Source of the DNA: Nocardioides agariphilus
GTDB lineage: Bacteria > Actinomycetota > Actinomycetes > Propionibacteriales > Nocardioidaceae
NCBI RefSeq assembly: GCF_015352445.1
Contig: NZ_JADKPO010000010.1
Coordinates: forward strand, 62,001-126,000
Direction of reading: 5' to 3'
DNA length: 64,000 nt
In this document: piece by piece, positions 1 through 9,262 of the stretch
Numbering within the stretch: position 1 is the first letter of the stretch
Layout: every line of letters starts with the position of its first letter
Translations under genes and position numbers: made by a program
The notes under the pieces: generated by a model
The model's input: the letters and a program-made list of their open reading frames with translations, nothing else
Database searches by the model: none
What the model was told of the DNA's origin: nothing

Positions 1-216
1 GGGCAGCGAGGTGCCGCCCGTGCCGCCGCCCACGCACTGGGTCAGCACCAGGAACAAGATGATGATGAGCACGCCACCGATGCCGCCGCCGGCCTTGGTG
101 CCGCCGGGGATCGGGATCCGCATCCCGCCACCGCCCATGCCGCCGCCGCCACCACCGGATCGGCCGACATCGCGCATCCGGGAGGTATCGAGCCGGGCCT
201 TGGGGTTGAAGCGCAT
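1..216 (-). CDS. Neutral zinc metallopeptidase (YpfJ type), N-terminal fragment
   Basis: Only the first 72 codons lie in the window; the gene runs off the left edge. The product starts MRFNPKARLDTSRMRDVGRS, continues through a Gly/Met-rich stretch to about residue 47, and then has one hydrophobic segment (LIIILFLVLTQCV, about residues 51-63). This short basic start, Gly-rich linker and single membrane anchor is the usual N-terminus of the YpfJ/KPN_02809 family of putative membrane-anchored zinc metallopeptidases. The HExxH region would lie outside the window, so the assignment rests on the N-terminus alone. A GGAGAG ribosome-binding site precedes the ATG at 216. The gene is divergent from the ABC-F gene. 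Confidence 0.7.
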   Translation of the reverse strand, partial: MRFNPKARLDTSRMRDVGRSGGGGGGMGGGGMRIPIPGGTKAGGGIGGVLIIILFLVLTQCVGGGTGGTSLP

Positions 217-282
217 CGTCGCTCTCCTGTCCGGCTGTGACCGCGTCCACCGGCCGCCTGAGTCGCCGGTGTGGACCGCCCA

Positions 283-288
283 TACACT
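283..288 (+). promoter_or_regulatory. Candidate -10 box, ABC-F gene
   Basis: TACACT lies 10 bases before the ATG at 299 and no Shine-Dalgarno is visible. The spacing is slightly long for a fully leaderless transcript. Confidence 0.4.
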
Positions 289-298
289 AGCCAGCCTG

Positions 299-1897
<1,599 letters not shown>

Positions 1898-1958
1898 AAG
1901 CCCGCTTCGTCAGCGGTCGTGCGGGTGCACCCAGCGGAGGGCGTGCTGACGAATCGGG

Positions 1959-1964
1959 GATACT
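1959..1964 (+). promoter_or_regulatory. Candidate -10 box, enoyl-CoA hydratase-like gene
   Basis: GATACT ends 7 bases before the ATG at 1972, which fits a leaderless start. The first T of TAnnnT is replaced by G. Confidence 0.35.
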
Positions 1965-1971
1965 CGCGCCC

Positions 1972-2757
1972 ATGACGCCCGAGGAGCTCGCCGCCGCCGG
2001 ACTCGCCTACGACGTCCGCGACGGCGTCGCGACGGTCACCCTCGACCGGCCAGAGGTGCGCAACGCCCAGACACCGCAGATGTGGCGCGCGCTGGCCGCG
2101 ATCGGCGAGCAGGTACCCGACGACGTCCGCGTCGTCGTCGTGCGGGGGAGCGGGTCGTCGTTCTCGGCCGGACTCGACCGGGCGATGCTCGATCCCGGCG
2201 CGGCCGGTGAGGGCGAGACGGTGGCCGGGCTGCTCGCTCTCGACGACGAGGAGGCCGCGTCGCGGGTCGCGGACTTCCAGCGCGGGTTCACCTGGCTTCG
2301 TGACCCGCGGTTCGTGTCGATCGCCGCTGTCCAGGGCTACGCCATCGGTGCCGGCTTCCAGCTCGCCTTGTCGTGCGACCTGCGGGTGCTCACCGATGAC
2401 GCCCAGCTGTGCATGAAGGAGTCCGCTCTGGGCCTGGTGCCGGACCTGACCGGGACCAAGCCGCTCGTGGCGGCCGTCGGCTATGCCCGGGCGCTCGAGA
2501 TCTGCGCCACGGCCCGGATGGTCTCCGCGGCCGAGGCCGCGGGGATCGGGCTGGCCAACGTGGTGGTGCCGGCGGCCGAGCTCGACGCCACGGTGGCCGA
2601 TCTCGTGGCCGCCCTGACCGCGGCCATGCCCGGCGCCGTACGCGAGACCAAGGCGTTGCTGCTGGCTGCCGGTGGTCGCTCCCTCGACGAGCAACGGAGG
2701 TTCGAGCGCGAGGCGCAGGTACGCCGGTTCCGCGATCTCGCCGCGATGCTTCGCTAG
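1972..2757 (+). CDS. Enoyl-CoA hydratase/isomerase family protein
   Basis: A crotonase-fold protein of 261 residues. The two oxyanion-hole segments are visible: GSGSSFSAGLD (about residues 60-70) and AVQGYAIGAGFQLALSCDL (about 119-137). In true hydratases two glutamates act as acid and base. Here the first site reads GAGFQL (Gln) and the second GLVPDLTG (Asp), so simple water addition to enoyl-CoA is doubtful. An isomerase, hydrolase or other crotonase reaction is possible. The start ATG is chosen by a -10-like box 7 bases upstream. The stop codon overlaps that of the convergent DUF5995 gene. Confidence 0.85.
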   Translation: MTPEELAAAGLAYDVRDGVATVTLDRPEVRNAQTPQMWRALAAIGEQVPDDVRVVVVRGSGSSFSAGLDRAMLDPGAAGEGETVAGLLALDDEEAASRVADFQRGFTWLRDPRFVSIAAVQGYAIGAGFQLALSCDLRVLTDDAQLCMKESALGLVPDLTGTKPLVAAVGYARALEICATARMVSAAEAAGIGLANVVVPAAELDATVADLVAALTAAMPGAVRETKALLLAAGGRSLDEQRRFEREAQVRRFRDLAAMLR

Positions 2758-3446
2758 AGCAGGATCCCTCTGCTCGTCAGCTCGACCGACCGGCTCAGGC
2801 CCTCCCGGAAGAGGCGGTCGAGGCGCTCGTTGGCAGACAGCTCCCAGAGCACCTCGGATGTCCTCCAGGCCGCCGCCCGGGCGACGTGGATGCCGAAGGT
2901 GGCGAAGCCGTCGTCGACCCGGCCTCCGAGGCGGTCGATGGTCGCGATCACTCCGGTGGAGAACCAGTCCTTGATCTTCTCCTGGGCATCCGCGAGCACC
3001 TCGTTGGTGCGGGTGAAGTCGTGGTGCTCCGGGCAGTCCTCGACCGGCTGGCGGTCCAGCTCGGCGCAGGTGGCGACGACGGCGTGGGGGAGGTCGTGGG
3101 AGATGTGGGCGTTCATGCCGGCCAGGGCGAACTGGATCGGCAGCGTGCGGTCCCTCCCGCGCGACTCGAAGAGCGGCGCCCAGGCCGGGCTCACCGTCGT
3201 GCCATCGGCATCGGCGGCGTAGGCCGCGAAGTACAGGTTGGCGAAGTGCACGTCGAGGCGGGCCAGGAACTCCCCGGCCTCGAAGGTGCTCGCGTCCACT
3301 GCTGCGTCGACGAGCTTGGTGACCTCCCAGTACATCCGGTTGAAGTACGCCACGCCGTCGTGACGTGGGAGTGCCGCGTCGATGGCCGCCATCCGCTCGA
3401 GGACGTCGTCGATGGACGCCGCCTGGTCCCAGCCGGTGATGGGCAT
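2754..3446 (-). CDS. DUF5995 family protein
   Basis: A protein of 230 residues with no signal peptide or membrane segment. It matches, from memory, the actinobacterial DUF5995 family, with the region ERMAAIDAALPRHDGVAYFN near residues 18-37. Several conserved His and Asp residues (HISHDLPHAV, CPEHHDF) hint at a helical metal-binding fold, but no reaction is known. The start at 3446 is set by TACGCT six bases upstream. The 3' end converges with the enoyl-CoA hydratase-like gene and the two stop codons overlap. Confidence 0.7.
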   Translation of the reverse strand: MPITGWDQAASIDDVLERMAAIDAALPRHDGVAYFNRMYWEVTKLVDAAVDASTFEAGEFLARLDVHFANLYFAAYAADADGTTVSPAWAPLFESRGRDRTLPIQFALAGMNAHISHDLPHAVVATCAELDRQPVEDCPEHHDFTRTNEVLADAQEKIKDWFSTGVIATIDRLGGRVDDGFATFGIHVARAAAWRTSEVLWELSANERLDRLFREGLSRSVELTSRGILL

Positions 3447-3452
3447 TGGCTC

Positions 3453-3458
3453 AGCGTA
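3453..3458 (-). promoter_or_regulatory. -10 box, DUF5995 gene (leaderless)
   Basis: TACGCT on the minus strand, six bases before the ATG at 3446; no Shine-Dalgarno. Confidence 0.55.
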
Positions 3459-3546
3459 GGCGGAACCACGGCTGTCAGAGGATGTTCGCCGTAGCACCGT
3501 GGGCCCGATCTGCTGCGCCGTGCCCGGAATCGGCTTGCCCGCCAGC

Positions 3547-4164
3547 TCAGCCGACCTCGTAGCGAACGTGGGTGGCCAACGGTGAGTGGCCGACCTCGAC
3601 CGGAGTGAGCCGGACGTCCCGGACACCGTCGAGCAGCCGCTCGCCAGCTCCGAGAAGAACAGGGGAGATGTCGAGGAAGATCTCGTCGAGCACGCCGGCC
3701 GCGAAGGCCTGCCTGATGGTGCTGGCACCGCCGGCGATGAGCACCTCCTGGTCCCCGGCCGCATCGGTTGCCATGGCGTACGCCGCAGCGAAGCCGTCGG
3801 TCACGAAGTGGAACGTCGTACCTCCGGCCATCTCGATCGGCTCGCGCTCATGGTGGGTGAGCACGAACACGGGTGCGTGGTAGGGCGGCTCCTCGCCCCA
3901 CCAGCCGCGCCACTCGCCGTCCCAGGTCTCCCACCCGCCCCGGACGGGGCCGAACATGTTGCGGCCCATCACGTAGGCGCCGCGTGGCTTGGCCAGGTGC
4001 TCGCGCGCCGCCACGTCACCAGGCTGGAGCGGCGCGCCGTCCGGAGGGAACATCCAGGCGTGCATGTCCTCCGCGCCGATCCCGAGTGGCTTCTCCAGCG
4101 TCTGGTCGGGCCCGGCGAGGTAGCCGTCGAGCGAGATGGTCACGTGGCAGGTGGTGCGGCTCAT
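3547..4164 (-). CDS. Dihydrofolate reductase / RibD C-terminal family protein
   Basis: A protein of 205 residues starting MSRTTCHVTISLDGYLAGPD, the usual opening of the RibD_C/DHFR-like family. It has GAYVMGRNMFGPVRGG (about residues 64-79), and IAGGASTIRQAFAAGVLDEI (about 147-166), which corresponds to the NADPH-binding GGA loop. The family reduces pterin- or ribosylamino-pyrimidine-like substrates with NADPH; stand-alone copies such as this one are mostly uncharacterised. A longer frame exists upstream, but the ATG at 4164 starts exactly at the conserved region. No partner gene is coupled to it. Confidence 0.85.
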   Translation of the reverse strand: MSRTTCHVTISLDGYLAGPDQTLEKPLGIGAEDMHAWMFPPDGAPLQPGDVAAREHLAKPRGAYVMGRNMFGPVRGGWETWDGEWRGWWGEEPPYHAPVFVLTHHEREPIEMAGGTTFHFVTDGFAAAYAMATDAAGDQEVLIAGGASTIRQAFAAGVLDEIFLDISPVLLGAGERLLDGVRDVRLTPVEVGHSPLATHVRYEVG

Positions 4165-4279
4165 GTACCTCAGACTGCCCGGCCGGCCTCGACTCATCGA
4201 CTCCAGGGTGGCTGGCGGACGTGCTGGCCGGGAGGTCCGTTCTGGCTCCAGGGTCAGCTCCCGGATGCGACAGACGACC

Positions 4280-4285
4280 TAGGCT
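4280..4285 (+). promoter_or_regulatory. -10 box, VanZ/RDD gene (leaderless)
   Basis: TAGGCT, eight bases before the GTG at 4294, with no Shine-Dalgarno. Confidence 0.5.
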
Positions 4286-4293
4286 CTCGCACC

Positions 4294-5358
4294 GTGGGCG
4301 ACCAGGGGACCAACGCGGTCGTCGCTCTGCTTCTCGGCTCCGTCGTCGCGGTGCTGCTGTTCATCCCGGTGGCGGCCGTCCAGTACCGACGCGACGGCCG
4401 TCTCGGACCGGGCGACCTCGCCGTCCTGGTCGGCGCCGCGGTCTACGGCGTGGCGCTGTGGACCTACACGCTGCTGCCACTGCCCGACGTCGGCGACTAC
4501 GCCTGCCAGCATGCCCAGACCCGGCTGATGGCCTTCGCCGACGACATCCGTCGGGCAGCAGAGCAAGCTGGCTACGGCGGTCTCGGGACGCCAGGTGAGC
4601 TGCTCCGCAACCAAGCCTTCTTGCAGGTCGTGCTGAACGTCGTGCTCTTCCTCCCGTTCGGCCCGTTCGTGCGACTGATCACCCACCGCGGTGTGGCGGT
4701 GGCGACCGGCCTGGGCCTGGCGGTCTCCCTCCTCATCGAGGTCACGCAGCTGACCGGCGTGTGGGGCGTCTACCCGTGCGCCTACCGGCTCTTCGACGTC
4801 GACGACCTGCTCACCAACACCCTCGGAGCCTTCCTCGGTGCGGTCGTGTCCTATCCGTACGCCGCCCGCAGGCACCGCCGTCTGGGCACCGCTCGCCGTG
4901 CGTTGCCGGCGACGGTGTCGGTGGGGCGACGGCTTGCCGCGACGGTCAGCGATGTTCTCTTCGTCGTGCTGGGCGGCACGGCAGCAGCGGCGCTCTGGCG
5001 CGGATACGGGGTGTTCGTGCTCGACGAGCACCCGGCGACCGACTCCGGCTCGATGGTCGCCCTGCGGGCGGGCGTGCCGTTCCTGGTCGAGGCGCTGATG
5101 GTGCTGATCGCCGGGAAGACGCTCGGGGAGCTGGTGGTGGACCTGCGGACGACGCCGGCGTCGTATGCCCGTCGTCTCGTCAAGCTGCTGACCGGCGTCG
5201 CGCCCCTCGTGGTGCTCGCGGTGGTGACCGTGACGGCTGCTCAGGTGGTGCTCGGGGTGCTGGCCGTCGCCTCGGGTGCCGGCGCCTACCTCACCCGTCG
5301 CCACCGCGGTCTGTCCAACGCCGTGGCCGGGCTGGAGCTCGAGATCGACGACGGGTGA
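4294..5358 (+). CDS. VanZ-like / RDD-like fusion membrane protein
   Basis: A membrane protein of 354 residues. The N-terminal half (to about residue 195) is VanZ-like: hydrophobic helices at about 7-25 and 42-62, then NVVLFLPFGPFVRL, an acidic membrane helix LLIEVTQLTG and FDVDDLLTNTLGAFLGA. After a basic linker the C-terminal half (about 205-354) is RDD-like, with GKTLGELVVDLR, which corresponds to the conserved glycine-rich loop of RDD proteins. VanZ proteins are linked to glycopeptide tolerance but have no defined enzyme activity; RDD domains are thought to be transport-related. The GTG at 4294 is preferred because the open frame upstream shows no homology. Confidence 0.8.
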   Translation: MGDQGTNAVVALLLGSVVAVLLFIPVAAVQYRRDGRLGPGDLAVLVGAAVYGVALWTYTLLPLPDVGDYACQHAQTRLMAFADDIRRAAEQAGYGGLGTPGELLRNQAFLQVVLNVVLFLPFGPFVRLITHRGVAVATGLGLAVSLLIEVTQLTGVWGVYPCAYRLFDVDDLLTNTLGAFLGAVVSYPYAARRHRRLGTARRALPATVSVGRRLAATVSDVLFVVLGGTAAAALWRGYGVFVLDEHPATDSGSMVALRAGVPFLVEALMVLIAGKTLGELVVDLRTTPASYARRLVKLLTGVAPLVVLAVVTVTAAQVVLGVLAVASGAGAYLTRRHRGLSNAVAGLELEIDDG

Positions 5359-5446
5359 TGTCGCTCGACGATGCGGGCGCCCAGTCAGAGTCCACCCTTC
5401 TCATCGCGCGCGGAGGGGCTGTCGGCAGCATCACACACGCGCCACT

Positions 5447-5460
5447 TTGGATCGATCCAA
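5447..5460. promoter_or_regulatory. Palindrome, candidate operator
   Basis: TTGGATCGATCCAA is a perfect 14-bp palindrome 21 bases before the small gene at 5482. It overlaps the position expected for a -35 element relative to GACACT at 5470-5475. No regulator gene is adjacent, so the binding protein is unknown. Confidence 0.35.
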
Positions 5461-5481
5461 TTTGTCCGGGACACTGGTGGC

Positions 5482-5727
5482 ATGACCCGACTTGTCGATC
5501 GAATCGATGCTCTGCATGCGCGCTACGTCGATGGGGTCAACGCGGCCGTCGCTGCCGATGACCTCACCCGCGCCGAGAGCCTGGCCACGGCCTACGACGT
5601 CGAGGTGACGCAGCTGGTGGCCGAGCACGAGGGCCTGACCCACCTCCTGCCGCTGCAGCGCCAGGGCCGCCCGGACTCGCGGTTGCGCGCCCGGCTGCGG
5701 CGTCTGACCCAGCACCGCGCCGCCTGA
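5482..5727 (+). CDS. Small conserved-looking hypothetical protein
   Basis: A protein of 81 residues that I do not recognise. It is rich in Ala, Asp, Arg and Leu, probably all-helical, with no cysteine, signal peptide or membrane segment. The start ATG follows GACACT by six bases, which resembles the leaderless pattern used elsewhere in the window. It ends 88 bases before the ABC exporter, and a strong hairpin lies in between. A regulatory or structural role is possible but not shown. Confidence 0.6.
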   Translation: MTRLVDRIDALHARYVDGVNAAVAADDLTRAESLATAYDVEVTQLVAEHEGLTHLLPLQRQGRPDSRLRARLRRLTQHRAA

Positions 5728-5772
5728 TCGTCGCTGTTGGCAGGGCGCTGTCGGTGCCCCGCGGAACAATGT

Positions 5773-5808
5773 CCCTCGCTGCTGGCGTTGGGCCAGCAAG
5801 AGCGAGGG
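5773..5808 (+). promoter_or_regulatory. Hairpin sequestering the exporter ribosome-binding site
   Basis: CCCTCGCT (5773-5780) pairs perfectly with AGCGAGGG (5801-5808), and inside it GCTGGC (5781-5786) pairs with GCCAGC (5792-5797), with a three-base bulge AAG. The right arm contains the GAGGGG Shine-Dalgarno of the TTG-started ABC exporter, so the folded form should block initiation. There is no U-tract, which argues against a simple intrinsic terminator. Confidence 0.5.
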
Positions 5809-5815
5809 GCACGAC

Positions 5816-7690
5816 TTGTCAGGCATCAGCGGCTACGGCCAGGTGTGGCGTCACATGCGCACCGATCGCAAGGACGTCCCCAACCGGGTCGATCGAGGCA
5901 CGGTGCGCCGGGTGCTCGGGTTCGCCCGGCCCCACCGCAGACTGATCTCGGTCTTCTTGGCACTGACCGTCGTCGATGCCAGCCTGGTCGTCGTCTCGCC
6001 ACTGCTGGTCCAGCGCATCGTCGACCACGGCATCCTGCAGAAGGACGTCTCGCTCGTCGTCGAGCTGGCGCTCCTGATGGCGGCCACCTCGATGTTCGGG
6101 GCGGTCTTGGCGGTGATCGGCGGTTGGCTGTCCTCCCGCATCGGCGAGGGCCTGATCTACGACCTCCGCACCCAGGTGTTCGCCCACGTCCAGCGCCAGT
6201 CGCTCGCGTTCTTCACCCGCACCCAGACCGGAGCGCTCGTCTCCCGGCTCAACAACGACGTGATCGGCGCCCAGCGGGCGTTCACCTCGACGCTGTCGGG
6301 CACGGTCTCCAACGCGATCTCGGTCGTCGTGGTCGGCGTCGCGATGATCGCGTTGAGCTGGCAGGTGACGCTGGCCTGCCTCCTGCTCTTTCCCTTGCTG
6401 TTCCTCACCTCGCGCATGGTCAGCGCCAAGCTCGCCGGCCTGACCCGGGAGCAGATGGACGGCAATGCCGACATGGGCAACGTGATGACCGAGCGGTTCA
6501 ACGTCGGCGGCGCGATGCTGCTGCGCCTGTTCGGACGGCGTGCCGACGAGGACGCCCTGTTCGCCGGCAAGGCCGCCCGCGTTCGCGACCTCGGCATCCG
6601 CATCTCCTTGATCACGCGCATCTTCGGCGCCGCGATGATGACGGTGCCGTCCCTGGCGACCGCGATGGTCTACGGCGTGGGCGGCTACCTCGCCATCCAG
6701 GGCGAGCTCACGGTCGGCACCCTGCTGGCCCTGACCACCTTGTTGCTGCGGCTCCTCGGGCCGCTCCAGGGCCTCTCCAACGTCCGCATCGACGTCATGA
6801 CCGCGCTGGTCAGCTTCGAGCGGGTCTTCGAGGTGCTCGACCTGCCGTCCTCGATCAAGGAGAAGCCCGACGCCGTGGAGCTTCCGGCCACCGCCTCCCG
6901 GGTCGAGTTCGACCACGTGTCCTTCCGCTACCCACGAGCCGAGGAGATCTCCTTGGCCTCCTTGGAGGCTGTGGCCCGCACCGAGTCGGCCGACACGGGC
7001 GAGGTGCTGCGCGAGGTCAGCTTCGTCGCCGAGCCGGGCCAGATGGTGGCACTCGTCGGTCCCTCAGGCGCGGGCAAGACGACGATCACCCACCTGGTCG
7101 CGCGCCTCTACGACGTCGCGTCGGGGGCCGTCCGCGTCGGCGACCACGACGTCCGCGACGTCACCTTGGAGTCGCTCGAGGACGTCGTCGGCTATGTCAC
7201 CCAAGACGCCCACATGTTCCACGACACCATCCGCGCCAACCTGCTCTACGCACGTCCCGAGGCTGACGACCGCGACATCTGGGCCGCGCTCGAGGCTGCC
7301 CAGGTGGCCTGGCTGGTCCGGTCCCTGCCCGAGGGCCTCGACACCGTGGTGGGCGACCGGGGCTACCGCCTCTCCGGCGGCGAGCGTCAGCGCCTGGCCA
7401 TCGCTCGGCTCCTCCTCAAGGCGCCGTCGGTCGTCGTCCTCGACGAGGCGACCGCCCACCTCGACTCCGAGTCCGAGCAGGCCGTACAGCGCGCGCTGGT
7501 GGCCGCGCTCTCCGGACGCACCAGCCTGGTGATCGCCCACCGGCTCTCGACCATTCGCCAGGCCGACCAGATCCTGGTCGTCGACCAGGGTCGGGTCGTC
7601 CAGCGCGGCACCCACGCTGAGCTGCTCGCCGAGGGCGGCCTCTACTCCGACCTCTACCGCACCCAGTTCCTCGACGACCTCGTCTCCTGA
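5816..7690 (+). CDS. ABC exporter, fused membrane and ATPase domains
   Basis: A half-transporter of 624 residues of the multidrug/lipid exporter type. The six-helix membrane domain covers about residues 35-330. The ATPase domain has Walker A GPSGAGKTT (about 415-423), signature LSGGERQRLAIARLL (about 519) and Walker B VVVLDEATAHLDSE (about 540). An extra segment of about 20 residues sits just before the Walker A strand (EEISLASLEAVARTESA). It would work as a homodimer exporting a drug, lipid or peptide. A TTG start at 5816 is chosen because GAGGGG lies 7 bases upstream; an ATG 12 codons further in is the alternative. That Shine-Dalgarno is buried in a hairpin, suggesting translational control. 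Confidence 0.9.
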   Translation: MSGISGYGQVWRHMRTDRKDVPNRVDRGTVRRVLGFARPHRRLISVFLALTVVDASLVVVSPLLVQRIVDHGILQKDVSLVVELALLMAATSMFGAVLAVIGGWLSSRIGEGLIYDLRTQVFAHVQRQSLAFFTRTQTGALVSRLNNDVIGAQRAFTSTLSGTVSNAISVVVVGVAMIALSWQVTLACLLLFPLLFLTSRMVSAKLAGLTREQMDGNADMGNVMTERFNVGGAMLLRLFGRRADEDALFAGKAARVRDLGIRISLITRIFGAAMMTVPSLATAMVYGVGGYLAIQGELTVGTLLALTTLLLRLLGPLQGLSNVRIDVMTALVSFERVFEVLDLPSSIKEKPDAVELPATASRVEFDHVSFRYPRAEEISLASLEAVARTESADTGEVLREVSFVAEPGQMVALVGPSGAGKTTITHLVARLYDVASGAVRVGDHDVRDVTLESLEDVVGYVTQDAHMFHDTIRANLLYARPEADDRDIWAALEAAQVAWLVRSLPEGLDTVVGDRGYRLSGGERQRLAIARLLLKAPSVVVLDEATAHLDSESEQAVQRALVAALSGRTSLVIAHRLSTIRQADQILVVDQGRVVQRGTHAELLAEGGLYSDLYRTQFLDDLVS

Positions 7691-7708
7691 CCGACCCATC
7701 GGCCGCGT

Positions 7709-7714
7709 TAGGGT
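7709..7714 (+). promoter_or_regulatory. -10 box, SDR gene (leaderless)
   Basis: TAGGGT, seven bases before the ATG at 7722. Confidence 0.5.
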
Positions 7715-7721
7715 CGAGCGC

Positions 7722-8477
7722 ATGGATCTCGACCTCGCTGACCGGGTCTACATCGTGACCGGGGGAGCCCGCGGGCTGGGTCGAGCGACCGCAGACGTGC
7801 TGGTCGCGGGAGGCGCCAAGGTCGTCATCTCGGGTCGGAGCGAGGAGTCCCTGGCCGAGGCGGCGGGAGCGCTGGGCGAGTCCGCCGTGACGGTCGCCTC
7901 TGACAACGCTGACCCGGCGACGCCGGCGCGACTCATCAGTGCGGCTCGAGAGTCGTTCGGCCGGCTCGACGGAGTACTGATCTCCGTGGGTGGTCCGCCG
8001 GTCGGCACGGTGACCAGCACGTCCGACGCCGACTGGTCGCGAGCCTTCGAGTCGGTCTTCCTGGGCGCCGTACGCGTGGCGCGTGAGGTGTGCGCTGAGC
8101 TGGAGCCGGGCGGGTCGGTTGCCTTCGTACTGTCGTCGTCGGTCCGCTCGCCGCTGCCCGGGCTGGCCATCTCCAACGGCTTGCGGCCGGGCCTGGCGAT
8201 GGTCGCCAAGACGCTGGCAGACGAGCAGGGACCTCGCGGGGTGCGCGTCAACGGGCTGCTGCCCGGCCGGCTTGCAACCGCCCGCGTCGCCGAGCTGGAT
8301 GCCTCGACCGGCGACGCGGAGGCCGCCCGTGCCCAGTCCGAGGCGCAGATCCCGCTGGGTCGCTACGGCGAGCCGGAGGAGTTCGGGCGTGCGGCGGCCT
8401 TCTTGCTCTCACCCGCGGCGTCGTACGTCTCGGGTGTGATGCTGCCGGTCGACGGCGGGCTGCTGCGCACGCTCTGA
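7722..8477 (+). CDS. Short-chain dehydrogenase/reductase with atypical active site
   Basis: A Rossmann protein of 251 residues. The cofactor loop TGGARGLG lies at about residues 12-19 and the C-terminus ends in the usual PVDGG motif. The serine region is present (SSSVRSPLPG), but where classical SDRs have YxxxK this protein reads AISNGLRPGLAMVAKTLADE, so neither the Tyr nor its partnered Lys is in register. It may bind NAD(P) without classical catalysis, or belong to the SDR subgroup with SN-x-R in this place. The 3' end overlaps the convergent SURF1 gene by 115 bases. Confidence 0.85.
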   Translation: MDLDLADRVYIVTGGARGLGRATADVLVAGGAKVVISGRSEESLAEAAGALGESAVTVASDNADPATPARLISAARESFGRLDGVLISVGGPPVGTVTSTSDADWSRAFESVFLGAVRVAREVCAELEPGGSVAFVLSSSVRSPLPGLAISNGLRPGLAMVAKTLADEQGPRGVRVNGLLPGRLATARVAELDASTGDAEAARAQSEAQIPLGRYGEPEEFGRAAAFLLSPAASYVSGVMLPVDGGLLRTL

Positions 8478-9223
8478 CGCGCCCGCGGACCTCGCGTCGG
8501 GCCTCCGCGCCACTCGTCGTAGGCCAGGTAGAAGAACCCGAAGACCGCCAAAACCCCGAAGAACCACCACTGCAGGCCGTAGAAGAAGTGCGGGCCGTTA
8601 CCGAGGTCGGGCAGCTCGGCCAGCTCCAACGGTGTCGCGGCGGCCGGGTCCTCGGTTGCGAGGTCGACGAACCCGCCGTACACCTCCCGGTCGATCGCCG
8701 GCCCGATCTGCTCGCTCGAGATCGAGCGGGTCGACCCGTCGCTCACGCGTGCGGAGCTTCCGGTGGCGTCGACGCGGACGTATCCGGTGACGGTGACCTG
8801 ACCGGTCGGGGGAGGAGGTACGTCCTCGGGTACGGCGCCGCTGTTCTGGGTCGCCAGCCAGCCCCGGTCGACCAGGAGGGCCGGCCCGGCGTTGGTCTGG
8901 AGCGGCACGACCACGTCGACGCCGGAGGAGCCGTCGCGGGTGCGGTATCGCACGATGACGGTCTCGTCGGGAAGGTAGGTCCCGGTCGCCGTGACCGTGC
9001 GCCACTCGTCGTCGGCGTCCACCTCGCGGCCGGGCGCGAGCACCTCGGCGACCGGCGCGGGGTCGGCGTGCTCGTTGCGCTCGACCACCGCGTTGTCGTG
9101 CTTGCGGTCGTCGAGCCGATGGAACTGCCAGCGGCCCAGCCACCACGTGGCATAGGCCAGCGCGACGACGACCAGGAAGAAGACCAGCCAGCGTCTGCTC
9201 ACCAGGAACCGGAGCGATCGCAC
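8363..9223 (-). CDS. SURF1 family protein
   Basis: A protein of 286 residues with the SURF1 layout: an N-terminal membrane helix (about residues 10-28) followed by WWLGRWQFHRL, a periplasmic-side domain with LLVDRGWLA (about 117-125), and a second helix near residues 217-235 (GLQWWFFGVLAVFGFFYL). SURF1 proteins help haem a insertion into aa3-type cytochrome oxidase. The last 38 or so residues (after WRGG) are encoded antisense to the SDR gene and look like an unstructured tail. The GTG start at 9223 follows TAGCCT by six bases. Confidence 0.88.
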   Translation of the reverse strand: MRSLRFLVSRRWLVFFLVVVALAYATWWLGRWQFHRLDDRKHDNAVVERNEHADPAPVAEVLAPGREVDADDEWRTVTATGTYLPDETVIVRYRTRDGSSGVDVVVPLQTNAGPALLVDRGWLATQNSGAVPEDVPPPPTGQVTVTGYVRVDATGSSARVSDGSTRSISSEQIGPAIDREVYGGFVDLATEDPAAATPLELAELPDLGNGPHFFYGLQWWFFGVLAVFGFFYLAYDEWRGGPTRGPRARQSVRSSPPSTGSITPETYDAAGESKKAAARPNSSGSP

Positions 9224-9229
9224 GCCGCG

Positions 9230-9235
9230 AGGCTA
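9230..9235 (-). promoter_or_regulatory. -10 box, SURF1 gene (leaderless)
   Basis: TAGCCT on the minus strand, six bases before GTG 9223. It lies in a 39-bp divergent spacer shared with moaA. Confidence 0.55.
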
Positions 9236-9250
9236 TCCGGGGCCGCCACC

Positions 9251-9256
9251 TAGACT
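9251..9256 (+). promoter_or_regulatory. -10 box, moaA (leaderless)
   Basis: TAGACT, six bases before GTG 9263. Confidence 0.6.
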
Positions 9257-9262
9257 GGCCGG

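Noticed and set aside
11-298. N-terminal extension of the ABC-F reading frame
   Set aside because: The extra 96 codons are Pro/Met-rich, lie antisense to the metallopeptidase gene, and precede the usual ABC-F start, which has its own -10-like box.
5754-5945. Leader peptide beginning inside the exporter hairpin
   Set aside because: The frame has no early stop and runs through the exporter coding region in another frame, so it does not look like a stalling leader peptide.
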